Shown: in pieces, positions 20,101 to 32,104 of the stretch | Position numbering within the stretch: position 1 is the first letter of the stretch | How the letters are laid out: every line of letters begins with the position of its first letter | From: Draconibacterium sp. | GTDB lineage: Bacteria; Bacteroidota; Bacteroidia; Bacteroidales; Prolixibacteraceae | Assembly (NCBI GenBank): GCA_016705335.1 | Contig: JADIYN010000021.1 | Coordinates: 1-64,000, forward strand | Reading direction: 5' to 3' | Length of the DNA stretch: 64,000 nucleotides | The notes under the pieces: generated by a model | What the model was told of the DNA's origin: nothing | Database searches by the model: none | What the model saw: the letters and a program-made list of their open reading frames with translations, nothing else | Made by a program: the position numbers and the translations under genes

Positions 20101-20590
20101 CAAGACGAACTGTGTAATCCAGTTCTTTATTTACCTCGCGGTTTATGGCCACCAAAAAGTCAACGATATTTATGTTTTTATAGTGTTCCAACTTTTTAAT
20201 CCACTCAGTTAAAAGAGGACCGTTTTCGTCAATCTCAAAATAGGGTGCCAACTCTTTAGTGTCTTGCACTTCATATTGAAACGGGAATTTCTCAGCATAT
20301 TCTTCAACAAAAAAATCGAAGGGGTTTATTACAGTCATTTCAGCCAAAACTTCAACTTCAACCTTAAATTCCTTCACTTTTTCGTGCATTACTACACGTG
20401 CCAGGTAATTTCCAAAAGGGTCCTGCTGCCAATTTATAAAATGCTCTTTTGGCTCAATATTCAACGAATATGAATGGATTTTTGTACGGCTGTGCGGTGC
20501 AGGTTTTAACCTGATAACATGTGGACCCATATTTATCAGCCTGTCATATTTATATGAAGTATCGTGTTTTATTGCTACAATTATTGCCAT
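17112..20590 (-). CDS. Large transglutaminase/DUF2126 protein, frameshifted near the C-terminus
   Basis: About 1160 residues. The first about 290 form a transglutaminase domain: N-terminal beta domain, Cys in GSCRDSAW, His in DLHAWCEVY, Asp in LDPTSG. The rest is the DUF2126 module, with the stretches LTMGGEPTF, KHTGTGGGNH and FDMPPNKQM typical of that family. The frame breaks near 17383-17387, where the coding-strand run GTTTTCATCC needs one more T to join ...CTYHVF to HPGGRAYDTFPVN; the true stop is at 17112. It faces the Anbu operon, and this gene pairing recurs in bacteria. Its substrate is unknown. Confidence 0.92.
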
Positions 20591-20976
20591 ATTCTGATTT
20601 ATAACTTATTTATCATTCTGAAAAATAACAAAAGTTACTTTTATGCAATTTAACTTATAATACCGTATAAAGTGAAATTTTGTATTTACACATGGTCATT
20701 TCTACTTATAAATTAATACAACTTTATAAACTGCATTTATGTGGTACAACCTTAAAAATAAAATTTAGGATTTTACAAAATAGTTTTGTTACTTTATCAA
20801 TCTGTAATCTTTCATCTCTCAAAATTACAAACTAATGCCAAATAACAATAATAAAATACAAATTAAACTTTATTTGTGCAGATTCGTTATAATTATACCT
20901 AATACAAAGATTGACCTTAAAAATCTGATTTCAAACAATGTTTTATTAAATAAAAATTAGTTTTCAATTTTAGTAA
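20591..20976. other. Divergent intergenic region DUF2126 / HTCS
   Basis: 386 bp, AT-rich, between two divergent genes. It must hold both promoters, but no box matches the consensus well, and I see no strong repeats or hairpins. Confidence 0.4.
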
Positions 20977-23900
20977 ATGAGGTTTAAATCAATAGCCAAT
21001 CAGGTAATCAGGAAATATATAGCAAATATTTTTATTCTGTTTTTTGTATTATTTCAGTTTGCTTTTTCTGGCAATTCCCAGGATATAAAATTTAAACATA
21101 TTAACATTAACAACGGTCTTTCACAAAATGCCGTTTTTACAATCATTAAAGATTCCAAAGGTTATATGTGGTTTGGAACCAAGGATGGCCTGAATAAATA
21201 CGATGGATACAATTTTGTTATTTATCAGCATAATCCGTTCGATTCAACCACATTGTCAGCTAACTATATTACAAGTTTGTATGAGGATAAACGCGGCTTA
21301 ATTTGGGTTGGAACGTACAATGGCGGAGTAAATGTTTATGACCGTGAATTTGAAAGTTTCTACAGAATTGACCTGCGGAAGGACAACGTTTTGCTTAGAA
21401 ATGTGTACGAAATAAGAGCAATAACTGAAGATTCGGATGGAAATATCTGGGTAGGAACAGGTGGTGATGGTTTATTCAGTATTAAGGTTGATGAAATTAA
21501 TAATCAGCTGAGTTTCACGGCAAAAAGGTATTTCAACGATCCTGAAAACAAAACCGGCATTAACAGTAATCAGATTTATTCGGTTTGTTTTGATAAGAAA
21601 GGATTATTATGGTTGGGTACAAACAATGGCTTAAACAGGATGGATTTAAAAACGAATACTTTTATCCATTATTTAATTCAAACAAAAAATCCGGCTGCTA
21701 AAGAAGTTTCTTCCACCAATTCAATTAATGCAATTCATGAATCAGTAAACGGTATATTTTGGGTAGGTACTTTGGGCGGTTTGGTAAAATTTAACCGAAA
21801 TGATTGTAGTTATCGGTATTTTCCTCATAAATATGATTTATTTCGATATGGATGGGGAAATATTACAGGAATTGCAGAAGACAGCACTGGAAATCTTTGG
21901 ATTGCCACACCCGGCGAATTAATGAAGTTTGATACCCAAAAAGAAACTTATAGATCGTTCATTCATAATCCTTTCGACTCCAAATCAATTAGTTTTAATT
22001 CTATTTCAAGCGTTTATGTTGACAATACCGATATGTTGTGGGTAGGCACAACCGGAATGGGAATTGATTATTATGACCCGAAATCAAATCGTTTTAATGT
22101 ATTAAATATAATTCCGCAAGAACCAACGCGAACAGCAAGTTTTAGCGTACGATCGGTACTTGAAGACAGCTCAGGCAATGTTTGATTGGAGCCGAGGTTT
22201 TGTATAAATGGGAACGTAAAACCGGAAAAATAATAAGCTTTGAAAAAAGTTCAAATGAACCGATGGCTTTTGGAAATACAATTGTGTTTTCGATGATAGA
22301 ATGCAATGACGGAAATATTTGGGTTGCTACTACTGAAGGTCTTTTCCGTTATAACCCAAAAACCGGGGAGCAGAAACTTTATAATTTTGACGAAAACCAA
22401 AAAAACGGAATTCCCCAAAGAGAAGTTTATACTGTTTTTCAGGATTTGGATAACAACATTTGGATTGCAACCGAAAAATTTCTCAGCAAACTTACAGATG
22501 CCGAAAAAGGAACATTTCATTCCATAAGTTATCATTCAGAATCAACATTTTACGAACAGGTGAGACCGGTAATTTTTCAGGATTCAAATCGGGAGATATG
22601 GTTGGGAACAAAATATGGGCTGTTACAGTTTAACCCCGAAACTGAAACTTTTAAATTATACGAAAATCACCCTGATCAGCCCAACAGCCTTAATAATAAC
22701 CTGATTAAATCAATTTGCGCCGATCCCATTTATCCCAACAGGTATTTATGGATTGGTACGAATGGCGGGTTAAACAGGTATGACAGGGAAACAAATTCGT
22801 TTTTTTATTATACTGAAGAAAATGGTTTGCCAAACAATGTTGTTTATGGCATTTTATCCGATTCACAAAATAATCTTTGGCTGAGTACAAACAAAGGTTT
22901 ATCGCGGTTTAACCTTCAGTCGGGAGAATTTCGAAATTTTGACGTAAACGATGGTTTACAAAGTAATGAATTCAATACAGGTGCTTTTTTCAAAAGTAAA
23001 AAAGGGGAACTTTTTTGGTGGTATAAATGGTTTGAATTATTTCTTTCCTGACCAGATAGGAGAGAATAAAAATATTCCGCCTGTAGTCTTAACTAAAATT
23101 AAGCTGGCCGAAGAAAATTTGACTTTTAGAAAAAATCCGGAGTTACTTGAAAAATCGGTTGAAGAAACCAAAACTATTACCCTTTCGCACAAAGAAGATA
23201 TTGTTACGTTCGAATTTGCAGCGCTCGAATATTCGGCCCCCGAAAAAAACCAGTATGCATACATGCTCGAAAACTTCAACAATAAATGGATAAATACTGG
23301 TGGACTCCGCTCAGTAACATATACACATTTACCGCCGGGTGATTATATTTTTAGGGTGAAAGCTTCAAACAATGATGGAGTGTGGAATTCAGAAGGCCTT
23401 GCACTTGAATTGATTATTAAACCACCATGGTATGGAACCTGGCTGGCTTTAATTATTTTCGGATTGGGTTTTGCTTTGATTGTTATACTGTTGCGCCGAT
23501 ACGAAATGGCCAGAATCAACCTCAAAAACCAATTGAAATATGAAAAGATTTCAACTGATTCATTGCGGCAGATCGATCAGATGAAATCACAGTTTTTTGC
23601 AAATATATCGCATGAATTCAGAACACCTTTAACGCTGATTTTAGGGCAGGTTGATGATGTAATGTCATCAGAAATTAATACTACGGAAAAATCGAAATTG
23701 CAGGTTGCCAACAGAAACGCCCGACGATTGCTAAAGTTAATCAACCAGTTACTTGATCTTTCGAAACTTGAAGCTGGAAATATGGAACTGAATTCCTCGC
23801 AATACAATATTGTATCGTTTCTGAAAGGCCTTCTTTATTCATTTGAATCAATGGCTGCTTCTAAAGAAATAGATTTACTTTTGAATCGGAATCTGACAAT

Positions 23901-25169
23901 ATTCCCGTAGTTTTTGATCTGGATAAAATGGAAAAAGTTTTTATAACCTGATTTATAATGCCATAAAATATACAAATGAATTGGGGAAAGTTGAAGTACA
24001 AGTAAAAATTGCAGATACTGTTTTTGTCGAAATTTATGTGATTGACAATGGAACCGGAATTCCGGACAAATATATTCCACATATTTTCGACAGGTTTTTT
24101 CAGGTCGAAGTTTCAAGCACCCGAAATTATGAAGGTACAGGAATTGGGCTTGCACTTGTTAAGGAACTTGTTGAATTGCATAATGGAATGGTAAATGTAA
24201 AAAAGTAAGGAAGGTGTGGGGTCGCATTTTACAATAAAACTTCCTATAGGCGATATAAATAAAGGAGAGCAACCCGAAGAAATTCCAGTTTTGAAATTTG
24301 ATTTTGATGCTGATATACTCTGAAAAACGGGAAAAAGTAACTGAACAACTGGTTGCCGAAAAAAGATGTTACAACCTGAAGATAACCGCGAAATTGTACT
24401 TGTAGTGGAAGATAACAAAGATGTGAGGACATTTATTTGTGAGCAGCTGGGAGTTCAGTACAAAGTAAAGGAAGCTGAAAACGGAGAACAGGCTATGATT
24501 ATAGCACAGGAGACAGTTCCTGATTTAATTGTTACTGATTTGATAATGCCAAAAATGAACGGATTTCAATTTTGTAAAGCTGTTCGGGGCGATGAACGAA
24601 CAAGCCACATACCCATAATTATGCTTACTGCAAAAGTGGGATTTGATAATAAAATAGAAGGACTTGAAACAGGAGTTGACGATTATATAACAAAACCTTT
24701 TAGCTCAAAAGAGCTGATGGTAAGGGTTAAAAACCTGATTAATCAACGAAGGTTGCTTCGTGCCCGTTTCAAGACTTCGACAATTATAAAACCTTCTGAA
24801 GTAAGCGTTTTATCTATCGATCAGGTTTTTCTCGACAAGATTATCAAAACGATTGAAGCTAATTTCGAAAACCAGGATTTTACACCTGAATCACTTGCTG
24901 AAGTAGTAAATATGAGTATTTCACAGTTGAACCGCAAACTGAATGCACTTATTAATCAGCCGGCCGGACAATTGATGAGATCTTTACGTTTACAACGTGC
25001 CGCCGACCTGTTAAAGCAAAAAGCAGGAACTGTTTCCGAAATTTGCTACCAACTCGATTTTAATGATCCGGCGTATTTTTCGCGTGCATTTAAAAAACAG
25101 TTTGGTTGCAGCCCTTCTGATTTTATTAAAATTAAGGTTTTTGGAATGCTCGCATCAGCCTTTTGCTAG
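20977..25169 (+). CDS. Hybrid two-component system sensor (HTCS), broken by about six indels
   Basis: One large gene of about 1390 codons. Domains in order: signal peptide/TM (residues 1-35); a long series of two-component-propeller repeats with the WxGTxxGLN motif (MWFGTKDGLNKYD, IWVGTYNGG, LWLGTNNGLNR, and more); a Y_Y_Y domain ending near base 23420; one TM helix (23430-23500); HisKA with the phospho-His in NISHEFRTPLTL (23598); HATPase (NGTGIPD, GTGIGLALVKE); a receiver with Asp in VTDLIMPKMNG; and a C-terminal AraC HTH (24830-25130). Breaks lie near 22180, 23010, 23885, 23940, 24207 and 24330, each healed by a change of one or two bases. HTCS proteins sense saccharides in the periplasm, but no SusCD or glycoside hydrolase locus adjoins, so the ligand is unknown. 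Confidence 0.92.
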
Positions 25170-25207
25170 CCGACCGACTGTTAGCGATTGGTGCCGGAAT
25201 TTGGTAA

Positions 25208-25645
25208 TTAGTGATTTATCCATTGATCAAAACTTGCATTTCGTTCTCCTTCAGGGTATGTCCAGTCGGGCTTTAAATTTAAACCGCTTTTTTCATTCCG
25301 GATAAAATCCATAACTTCCTCAATATCTTCTTCTTTTGTTACTTTTATCAAATACATTACTTTATTTTCATGTTCGATTTTTACAATTTTCAATTCAACA
25401 TTCTGAACCCTGAGCGCATTACTAATAATTTCAGCTTGCTGAGAATCCCATGTTGCCCAAACGTAGCCATCAATTCCTGAAATCAGTTTACAAAACCATC
25501 AAAACCGATAATTTCTTATTCCTGAGGGGTGATTTGGAAATTCTCATTTTCATTAGCATTATATTCCAACGATTCAGACTCTGGCAAAATAAATTTTACT
25601 GTGTTTTTCAATCTTTCCCTCAAACTTCCCTTTCTCCCTTTTCAT
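25208..25645 (-). CDS. Unknown small protein, frameshifted
   Basis: The clearly open part is 25208-25498 (ending ...SFDQWINH). Joining short frames upstream rebuilds a likely 145-residue protein. It starts at the ATG at 25645 (MKREKG), runs through LRERLKNTVKFILPESESLEY and NENFQITPQE, and joins EIIGFDGFVK and LISGIDGYVWATWD after correcting about three single-base errors near 25625, 25530 and 25495. The middle (AEIISNALRVQNVELKIVKIEH) looks like an alpha/beta fold of the putative signal-transducing-protein kind, but I do not recognise a family. It converges on the HTCS gene. Confidence 0.5.
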
Positions 25646-25844
25646 TTCAAATTCATTAACATAATTTTGCAATCAGCTTTTAGCATAAAACTGTTTAGGG
25701 AACATTTGCAAGTATTTTATTCACAATATAATCAATATTTGAATATTTAATAATGATGTCTTATAATTATTTTCTGAATTTGTGAAATTTATTCATTAAA
25801 AAAAACAGTTAGATTTGATTTTCAAAACAATTTTAACCAACATA

Positions 25845-26934
25845 ATGAAATCATACAATCGTCAGGCGGAAACGGGTATATTCGAAAATAAAGTCATCCA
25901 TTATTCACTTCAGTTACTTGCACTTTCAATACTGATTTATTTTTGTTTCGAAATAATAAAGCCATTTATAACACTTTTTATCTGGGGTTCGGTGCTCGCA
26001 ATTTCATTGTATCCGTTGCATAAAAAGTTAACGGGTTTATTAAAAGGCCGAAAATGGATTTCTGCGGTTATAATTACAATTGTTATGTATTTACTGGTTA
26101 TTGGACCGGCAACTATGTTAATGCTTGCCACTGTTGATGAATTTAAAATATTAAGTGCTGCTTACAGCGAGGGAGCTTTGCAAATACCTCCGCCAAATGA
26201 AAATGTGAAGAACTGGCCTGTAATTGGCAACAAAATTTATGAACTCTGGAATGAAGCATCAGTTAACATATCCGGTTTAATCACAAAAAACGCCTCCATT
26301 ATTAAACCTGTTATTTTAAAGGCAATTTCACTTTTATCGAATGCAGGCATGGGCATACTATTATTGATGGCTTCGTTTCTTGTTGCCGGTTTCATGATGG
26401 TTTACGGAGAAGAAGGCAAAGAACTGGCAAAAATGTTTTTTGCCAGGCTGGCAGGGAAACAGGGTAATGAAATGAAAGAGTCAGTAGCTATTACTGTCCG
26501 TAATGTTGCGAAAGGTGTTATTGGTGTGGCATTTATACAAGGTATCATGGCCGGAATCTGGATTGGTGATTGCCAATGTGCCGCTGGCTGGTTTGTGGGC
26601 TTTAATCGGAATGGTTTTATGTATTGTGCAGATTGGAATGATGCCGGTTTCGATTGGAGTAATTATTTATATTTGGAGTGTAGGCGATACTACAACTGCT
26701 GTTTTACTTACCATTTGGATGCTTTTTATAGGAATTATTGATAATATTCTTAAACCGCTGATGATGGGAATGAGAGCTCCTGCACCCATGATTATTGTGT
26801 TTGTGGGCACAATTGGTGGGTTTATTTTGAATGGTTTTATTGGTCTGTTTACCGGGGCAATCATTCTCACACTTGGTTACCAGTTGGCAATTGGCTGGTT
26901 AAAATCAAATCCTGAAATTGAAAGTGAGGATTAA
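25845..26934 (+). CDS. AI-2E/PerM-family membrane permease, frameshifted
   Basis: About 363 residues and seven or eight membrane helices, with the family order: two N-terminal helices, a soluble section (about residues 75-150), then a dense C-terminal helix bundle containing PLAGLWALIG and NILKPLMMG. The frame breaks near 26560, where GGAATCTGGATTGG reads correctly as GGAATCGGATTGG (one extra T). Members export small molecules (AI-2, or act as Na+/H+ antiporters), and substrate cannot be assigned from sequence. I start at the ATG at 25845. A second AI-2E gene is at 56096. Confidence 0.85.
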
Positions 26935-27051
26935 TCGGTTTAAAATATAAGTGAATTATTATTTTATCAAACCGGCAGAAATAATAGAAATGTGATATTT
27001 TTCTTTTTTAAATAATAACGTGGTTTTTAATAACTTTTTAAACCTTGTATC

Positions 27052-27351
27052 ATGGAAAATTCAACAGAGAAAAACAAAGTAAAAGAACAGCTAAAAGAAG
27101 AAATTAGCAAGTGGCAAACAAAAATTGATGAAGCAAAACTTCAATTGCATCTGGGAGCAAAAGAAGCTCAGGACAAAATTGATCCGTACATTGAAGAACT
27201 TGAATTAAAGTATGAACAGGCAAAGAAAAAATGGGAAGAAATTGATGATGCTTCTGAAAATGCCTGGGAAGATATTAAAGAAGGTTTTCAGGCATCATTT
27301 AAATCAATGTCAGAAGCTTTTAACAAGGCAAAAGAACACTATAAAAAGTAA
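27052..27351 (+). CDS. Short coiled-coil protein
   Basis: A 99-residue Lys/Glu-rich, wholly helical protein without signal peptide or membrane segment. Heptad-like patterns run through most of the length, ending in GFQASFKSMSEAFNKAKEHYKK. It resembles the apolipoprotein-like or YtxH-associated coiled-coil proteins that accompany envelope stress genes in Bacteroidota. It follows the AI-2E gene by 117 bp, and a strong hairpin lies 226 bp downstream. Function not known. Confidence 0.7.
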   Translation: MENSTEKNKVKEQLKEEISKWQTKIDEAKLQLHLGAKEAQDKIDPYIEELELKYEQAKKKWEEIDDASENAWEDIKEGFQASFKSMSEAFNKAKEHYKK

Positions 27352-27756
27352 TTTTGCTGTTTGAAACCATAATGATGCATGTTAATTAGTTCAATAAACA
27401 CTTGTATCATAAAAATTGATATACAAAAACAAATGCTAAAACCGAAGAATTGATTTTGAGATAGTTAAAAGCAAAAAGTATAACTAAAAAATCCAATTCA
27501 AACTAAATAAATATTGTGAGAATATTTTACAAAAGTTGAATTCAAAATTACTTATTCAAATAACTATTAAAGCTCAGCAAAAAAGGGAAACAATACATAG
27601 TTTCCCTTTTTTGCGGGGTTTTTCCAAAAAAAGTACACTAAAATTCAAAATAGATGGGTATATTTAAAATTCAGAAATAATGAAGCATTCCGGATTTGAA
27701 ACTAAACCTGTTAAAGCCGGATATTACTTGTTTTACCGACCAAAAATCATACTAAT
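27352..27756. other. Intergenic region before czcA
   Basis: 405 bp. It contains the 15-bp hairpin at 27577-27614 and otherwise AT-rich sequence with no gene. The czcA promoter must lie in the last about 140 bp, but I see no clear box. Confidence 0.45.
27577..27614. terminator. Strong hairpin terminator
   Basis: Perfect 15-bp arms GCAAAAAAGGGAAAC and GTTTCCCTTTTTTGC around the 8-base loop AATACATA. The A/T tracts within the stem give a U-rich 3' side in either direction. It probably ends the AI-2E/coiled-coil unit and insulates czcA. Confidence 0.75.
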
Positions 27757-30700
27757 ATGTTAGAGAAAATAATAGATTTTAGTGTAAGGAACAAACTCAT
27801 TGTGATACTATTTACACTAAGCATTGCTGCGTTTGGAATGTATGCGGTTTTCAAAATCCCTGTAGGTGCAGTACCCGACATAACAAATAACCAGGTTCAG
27901 GTAATCACAACTTCGGGCAATTTATCGACCCAGGAAATTGAGCAATTCATTACAACCCCGGTGGAGATGGAAATGGCCAATTTGCCGGGTGTACAGGAAA
28001 TCCGTTCCATTTCGAAATTTGGTATTTCTGTTGTTACTGTTGTTCTCGACGATAAATTGGGAACCTATCTGCCACGGCAATTGATTGCTGAAAAAATTAA
28101 AATTGCTTCTGCAAATATTCCCGAAATTTATGGCTCGCCCGATATGGGGCCAATTACAACAGGGTTGGGCGAAATTTACCAGTACATAATTGATGTCAAA
28201 CCCGGGTACGAAGGGAAATATTCAGCCATGGATTTACGCACAATTCAGGATTGGATTGTAAAACGCCGTTTGTCAGGAATAAACGGGGTTGTTGAAATAA
28301 ACAGCTGGGGTGGATATTTGAAACAATACGAAGCTGCCATTGATCCGGCGATGTTAAAAAGCCTTGATGTAACTTTAATGGAAGTGTATGATGCATTGGA
28401 GAGAAATAACAGTATTTCAGGTGGTTCGTATATCGAGAAAACAAATCAAAGTTATTTTATAAGGGGCGACGGACAGGTTAAATCATTACAGGATATTGAA
28501 AACATTGTTGTTAAAAACAATGCGGGAAGGCCAATTTTGATAAAAGATTTAGCAAACGTTCATTTTGGCTTTGCCAATCGTTTTGGGGCAATCACAGCCA
28601 ATGGGAAAGGCGAAACTGTTCTGGGTCAGATTATGATGCTGAAACACGGTAATTCAAAAGCTATTATTTCAGAAGTAAAACAGCGGGTTGCTGAAATCCA
28701 GAAAGGCTTACCTGAAGGAGTATTTATTAATCCTATTTTGGAACGGAGCGAACTGATATCCAAAACATCATTTACTGTGGCCGAAAACCTTATTCTTGGA
28801 GCAATTATCGTAATGCTTACTGTTATTCTTTTATTGGGAAATTTTCGGTCAGCGCTTGTAATTGCTTCAATGATTCCGCTTGCTTTGCTTTTCACGATTT
28901 CCATGATGTATATTTTTGGTATCGATGCCAATTTAATGAGCCTCGGTGCACTCGATTTTGGGATTATTATTGATGGCGCGGTAATAATCGTTGAATTTAT
29001 TGCTATAAAAATGACACTTCAGAAAGATAAAATTCTGGGAAGTAAAGGGGAAGAGCGACAAACCATAATGGATAAAATATCATTTAAAGGTGCTTCAAAA
29101 ATGATGAATTCCGCCATTTTCGGACAAATAATTATACTGATTGTTTTTATTCCAATTCTTTCACTTAGTGGGGTTGAAGGAAAATGTTCCGCCCGATGGC
29201 GTTATCTTTTTCTTTTGCAATTATTGGAGCCATGATATTGGGTTTAACATGGTTGCCGGTAGCTTCAGCCTTGTTTTTAAAACCTGGAAAAACAAAAAAG
29301 CGAAACATTTCCGATTGGATAATGGATATTGCCTACAAATCCTATTTGCCATCAATTAAATGGTCATGCAATCATAAAAGTATAGTATTCGGTGCTGCTT
29401 TGGTTTCGTTGATTTTTACGGGTGTGTTATTTTCAAAAATGGGCGGAGAGTTTGTACCAACGCTTGATGAAGGCGATTTTGTTATTCAACCGGTTCTTAA
29501 AACAGGGACTTCACTTTCCAAAACAGTTGAAATGACAACTAAAATGGAAAATATCCTTATCAAGGAATTTCCGAATGAAGTTGAGCAGATTGTTTCCCGC
29601 ATCGGGGCGGCAGAAGTTCCAACCGACCCAATGTCGATGGAGGAAATTGATATGATAATTAAACTGAAACCAAAAGATGAATGGACTTCAGCTGAAACTA
29701 AAGAGGAACTTGCCGATAATTTTAAGAAAGCGCTTTCGGTTATTCCGGGTATAGAATATGAATTTACCCAGCCCATCGAAATGCGTTTTAATGAATTGAT
29801 TACAGGTGTGCGGTCGGATATCGCAATCAAAATATTCGGAGAAAATCTTGAATATATCAATAAAAAGCACTCGAAATAAAAACCTGATTGCCGACGTTCC
29901 CGGTGCCAGCGACATTATTTTGGAAAAGACACAGGGTTTGCCGCAAATCCGGGTGAATTACAATCGAAGTAAAACGGCATATTATGGTGTTGACATTAAT
30001 ACGCTTAACACATATTTGTCAACAGCTTTTGGCGGAAAAATTACAGGCGTAGTTTTCGAAGGTGAAAAACGTTTTGATATGGTGATGCGTTTTGACAATG
30101 AAAACCGTACTGATATCGACAATATCCGTCAACTTCAGGTACCTGTTTCTACCGGTGCGAGTATCCCTTTTACTGAATTGGCTGATATTGAATACACTGA
30201 AGGGCCGGCAAAAATATCGCGGGATAATACGCAACGCAGGGTAGTTGTGAGTGTAAATGTGCGCAACCGCGATTTGCAATCGGTAATTGAAGATATTCAG
30301 CAAAAAATAGACAAAAACATAAAACTCTCACCAGGCAATTATATCGAATATGGTGGTCAGTTCGAAAATCTGCAAAACGCAACAAAACGTTTAATTTTTG
30401 CGGTGCCTGTTGCCTTGCTTTTAATATTCATTTTCCTTCATTTTGCTTTCGGTTCGCTCAAAGATGCAATTATGATTTTCACTGCAATTCCTTTGGCAAC
30501 GGTTGGCGGAGTATTTCTTTTGTGGGTTCGCGGAATGCCGTTCAGTGTGTCGGCCGGAGTGGGTTTTATAGCACTTTTTGGTATTGCAGTTTTAAATGGA
30601 ATTGTACTGATTGAACATTTAAAAGAGTTGCAACACGAAGGAATGACAAATATGCGCGAACTGATTATGACCGGCACTAAAAACAGGTTACGACCTGTAA

Positions 30701-32094
30701 TGTTAACTGCTGGCGCTGCGGCAATGGGATTTTTGCCGATGGCAATTTCAACAGGTGCAGGCGCCGAAGTTCAACGACCGCTTGCAACAGTAGTTATTGG
30801 CGGATTATTTACTTCTACATTGCTCACTATGATTGCTTTACCGTTGTTGTTCGAAGTGTTTTACAATGTTAAAAGCATCCGTCTTTTTCCATTTAGAGTG
30901 ATTCGTTCAAAAATCATAATTCTACTCTCATTTATTTTGATTCCTGTTATGACTGTAAATGGTCAGGATAAAAAATTACAACTAAACGAGGTAATTGAAA
31001 TAGCCTTGCAAAACAACCCCGAAGTAGCAGCTTTTGCATTAAAAGTTGATGAGAGCAAAATGCTTAAAAAGACAGCATTTGCGCCGGGAAAAACAAACCT
31101 GACTTACGGTACAGATCAGAATAATATTGCCGAAAACGGCCACCCTTTAAATGTTTTTGGAATTGAACAAAATCTTAGTTTCCCGACATTATATGCTGCT
31201 GAAAGTAAATCGAAACAAATTGAAATATCAATGTCAGAATCGCGCCTGAACATTCAGAAAACGAATGTGCAAAAAATGTTGCCAATGCTTTTTAATGTTC
31301 AAATGCTTGTAAATAAGCGCGAAGTATCAAAAATGCTCGACAGTTTATTTACACAATTGTTAGTTGTTTCTGAAAAAAGGGAAGGGAAAGGCGATATCAG
31401 CCATTTAGAGGTTTTAAATATAAAAGCCAAAAAAAATCAACTTTCAATTGTTCTGAATGCTTTGAATGCGGATATTGAAAATGCACTTAAAAAGTTGAAG
31501 GTAATTATGAATTCAGATTCAGATTTTGAGATTTCGGAATATGTTGAAATGTTGCCTGAGATTTCTGCAATCCCCGACTCGTTGCCGGTTTACCAGTTGC
31601 TGAAATTGGAAAACGATTATTACAATTCACTCATTCAGGTTTCGAAAAATAAAACGCTTCCCGATTTTTCGTTAAATTATTTTTTAGGTTCAAACCGATA
31701 TGAAAATTCAAAATATTATCACGGGTTTCAGGTTGGGGTAGCTGTGCCGCTGTTTTATGGCAGCGACAAAGGAAGAACCCAGGCTGCAAAAATCTCGGGC
31801 GAGGCACAAAACCTGCTTTCGCAAAATGAATTGAATCTGATAAAAAACAGGCTGAATGAATTGATTAATCAACAGTTGAAATACAAAGTTTTGCTCAGCA
31901 ATTACAATACATCGGGCAAATTAGTATACGACGAAATTATGCGGACTGCAATAAAATCCTATCAATTGGGTGAAATCAATTTCTACCAGTTTGTAAACAG
32001 CTACGAAACCGCAGTTCAAATTCAAATTGAATATCACGAAAACCTGTATGGTTATAATGTTGCCACTTCCGAAATAATGTATTTCTCAAAATAA
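27757..32094 (+). CDS. czcA: CzcA/CusA-type RND efflux pump fused to a TolC-like outer-membrane domain, frameshifted
   Basis: About 1446 codons. Residues 1-about 1040 are a heavy-metal-efflux RND transporter: MLEKIIDFSVRNK start, IPVGAVPDITNNQVQV, LPGVQEIRS, and the TM4 signature DFGIIIDGAVIIVE of proton-driven HME pumps. From about base 30950 the chain continues after a second signal-like helix into an outer-membrane-factor (TolC/CzcC) domain beginning LNEVIEIALQNNPE and ending NSYETAVQIQIEYHE. Such CzcA-TolC fusions are common in Bacteroidota. Breaks lie at about 29183 (missing A) and about 29866-29880 (two missing A). It is followed by czcB after 10 bp. The metal is not readable; Cu/Ag or Co/Zn/Cd are the usual substrates. 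Confidence 0.92.
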
Positions 32095-32104
32095 AAAAAT
32101 AATT

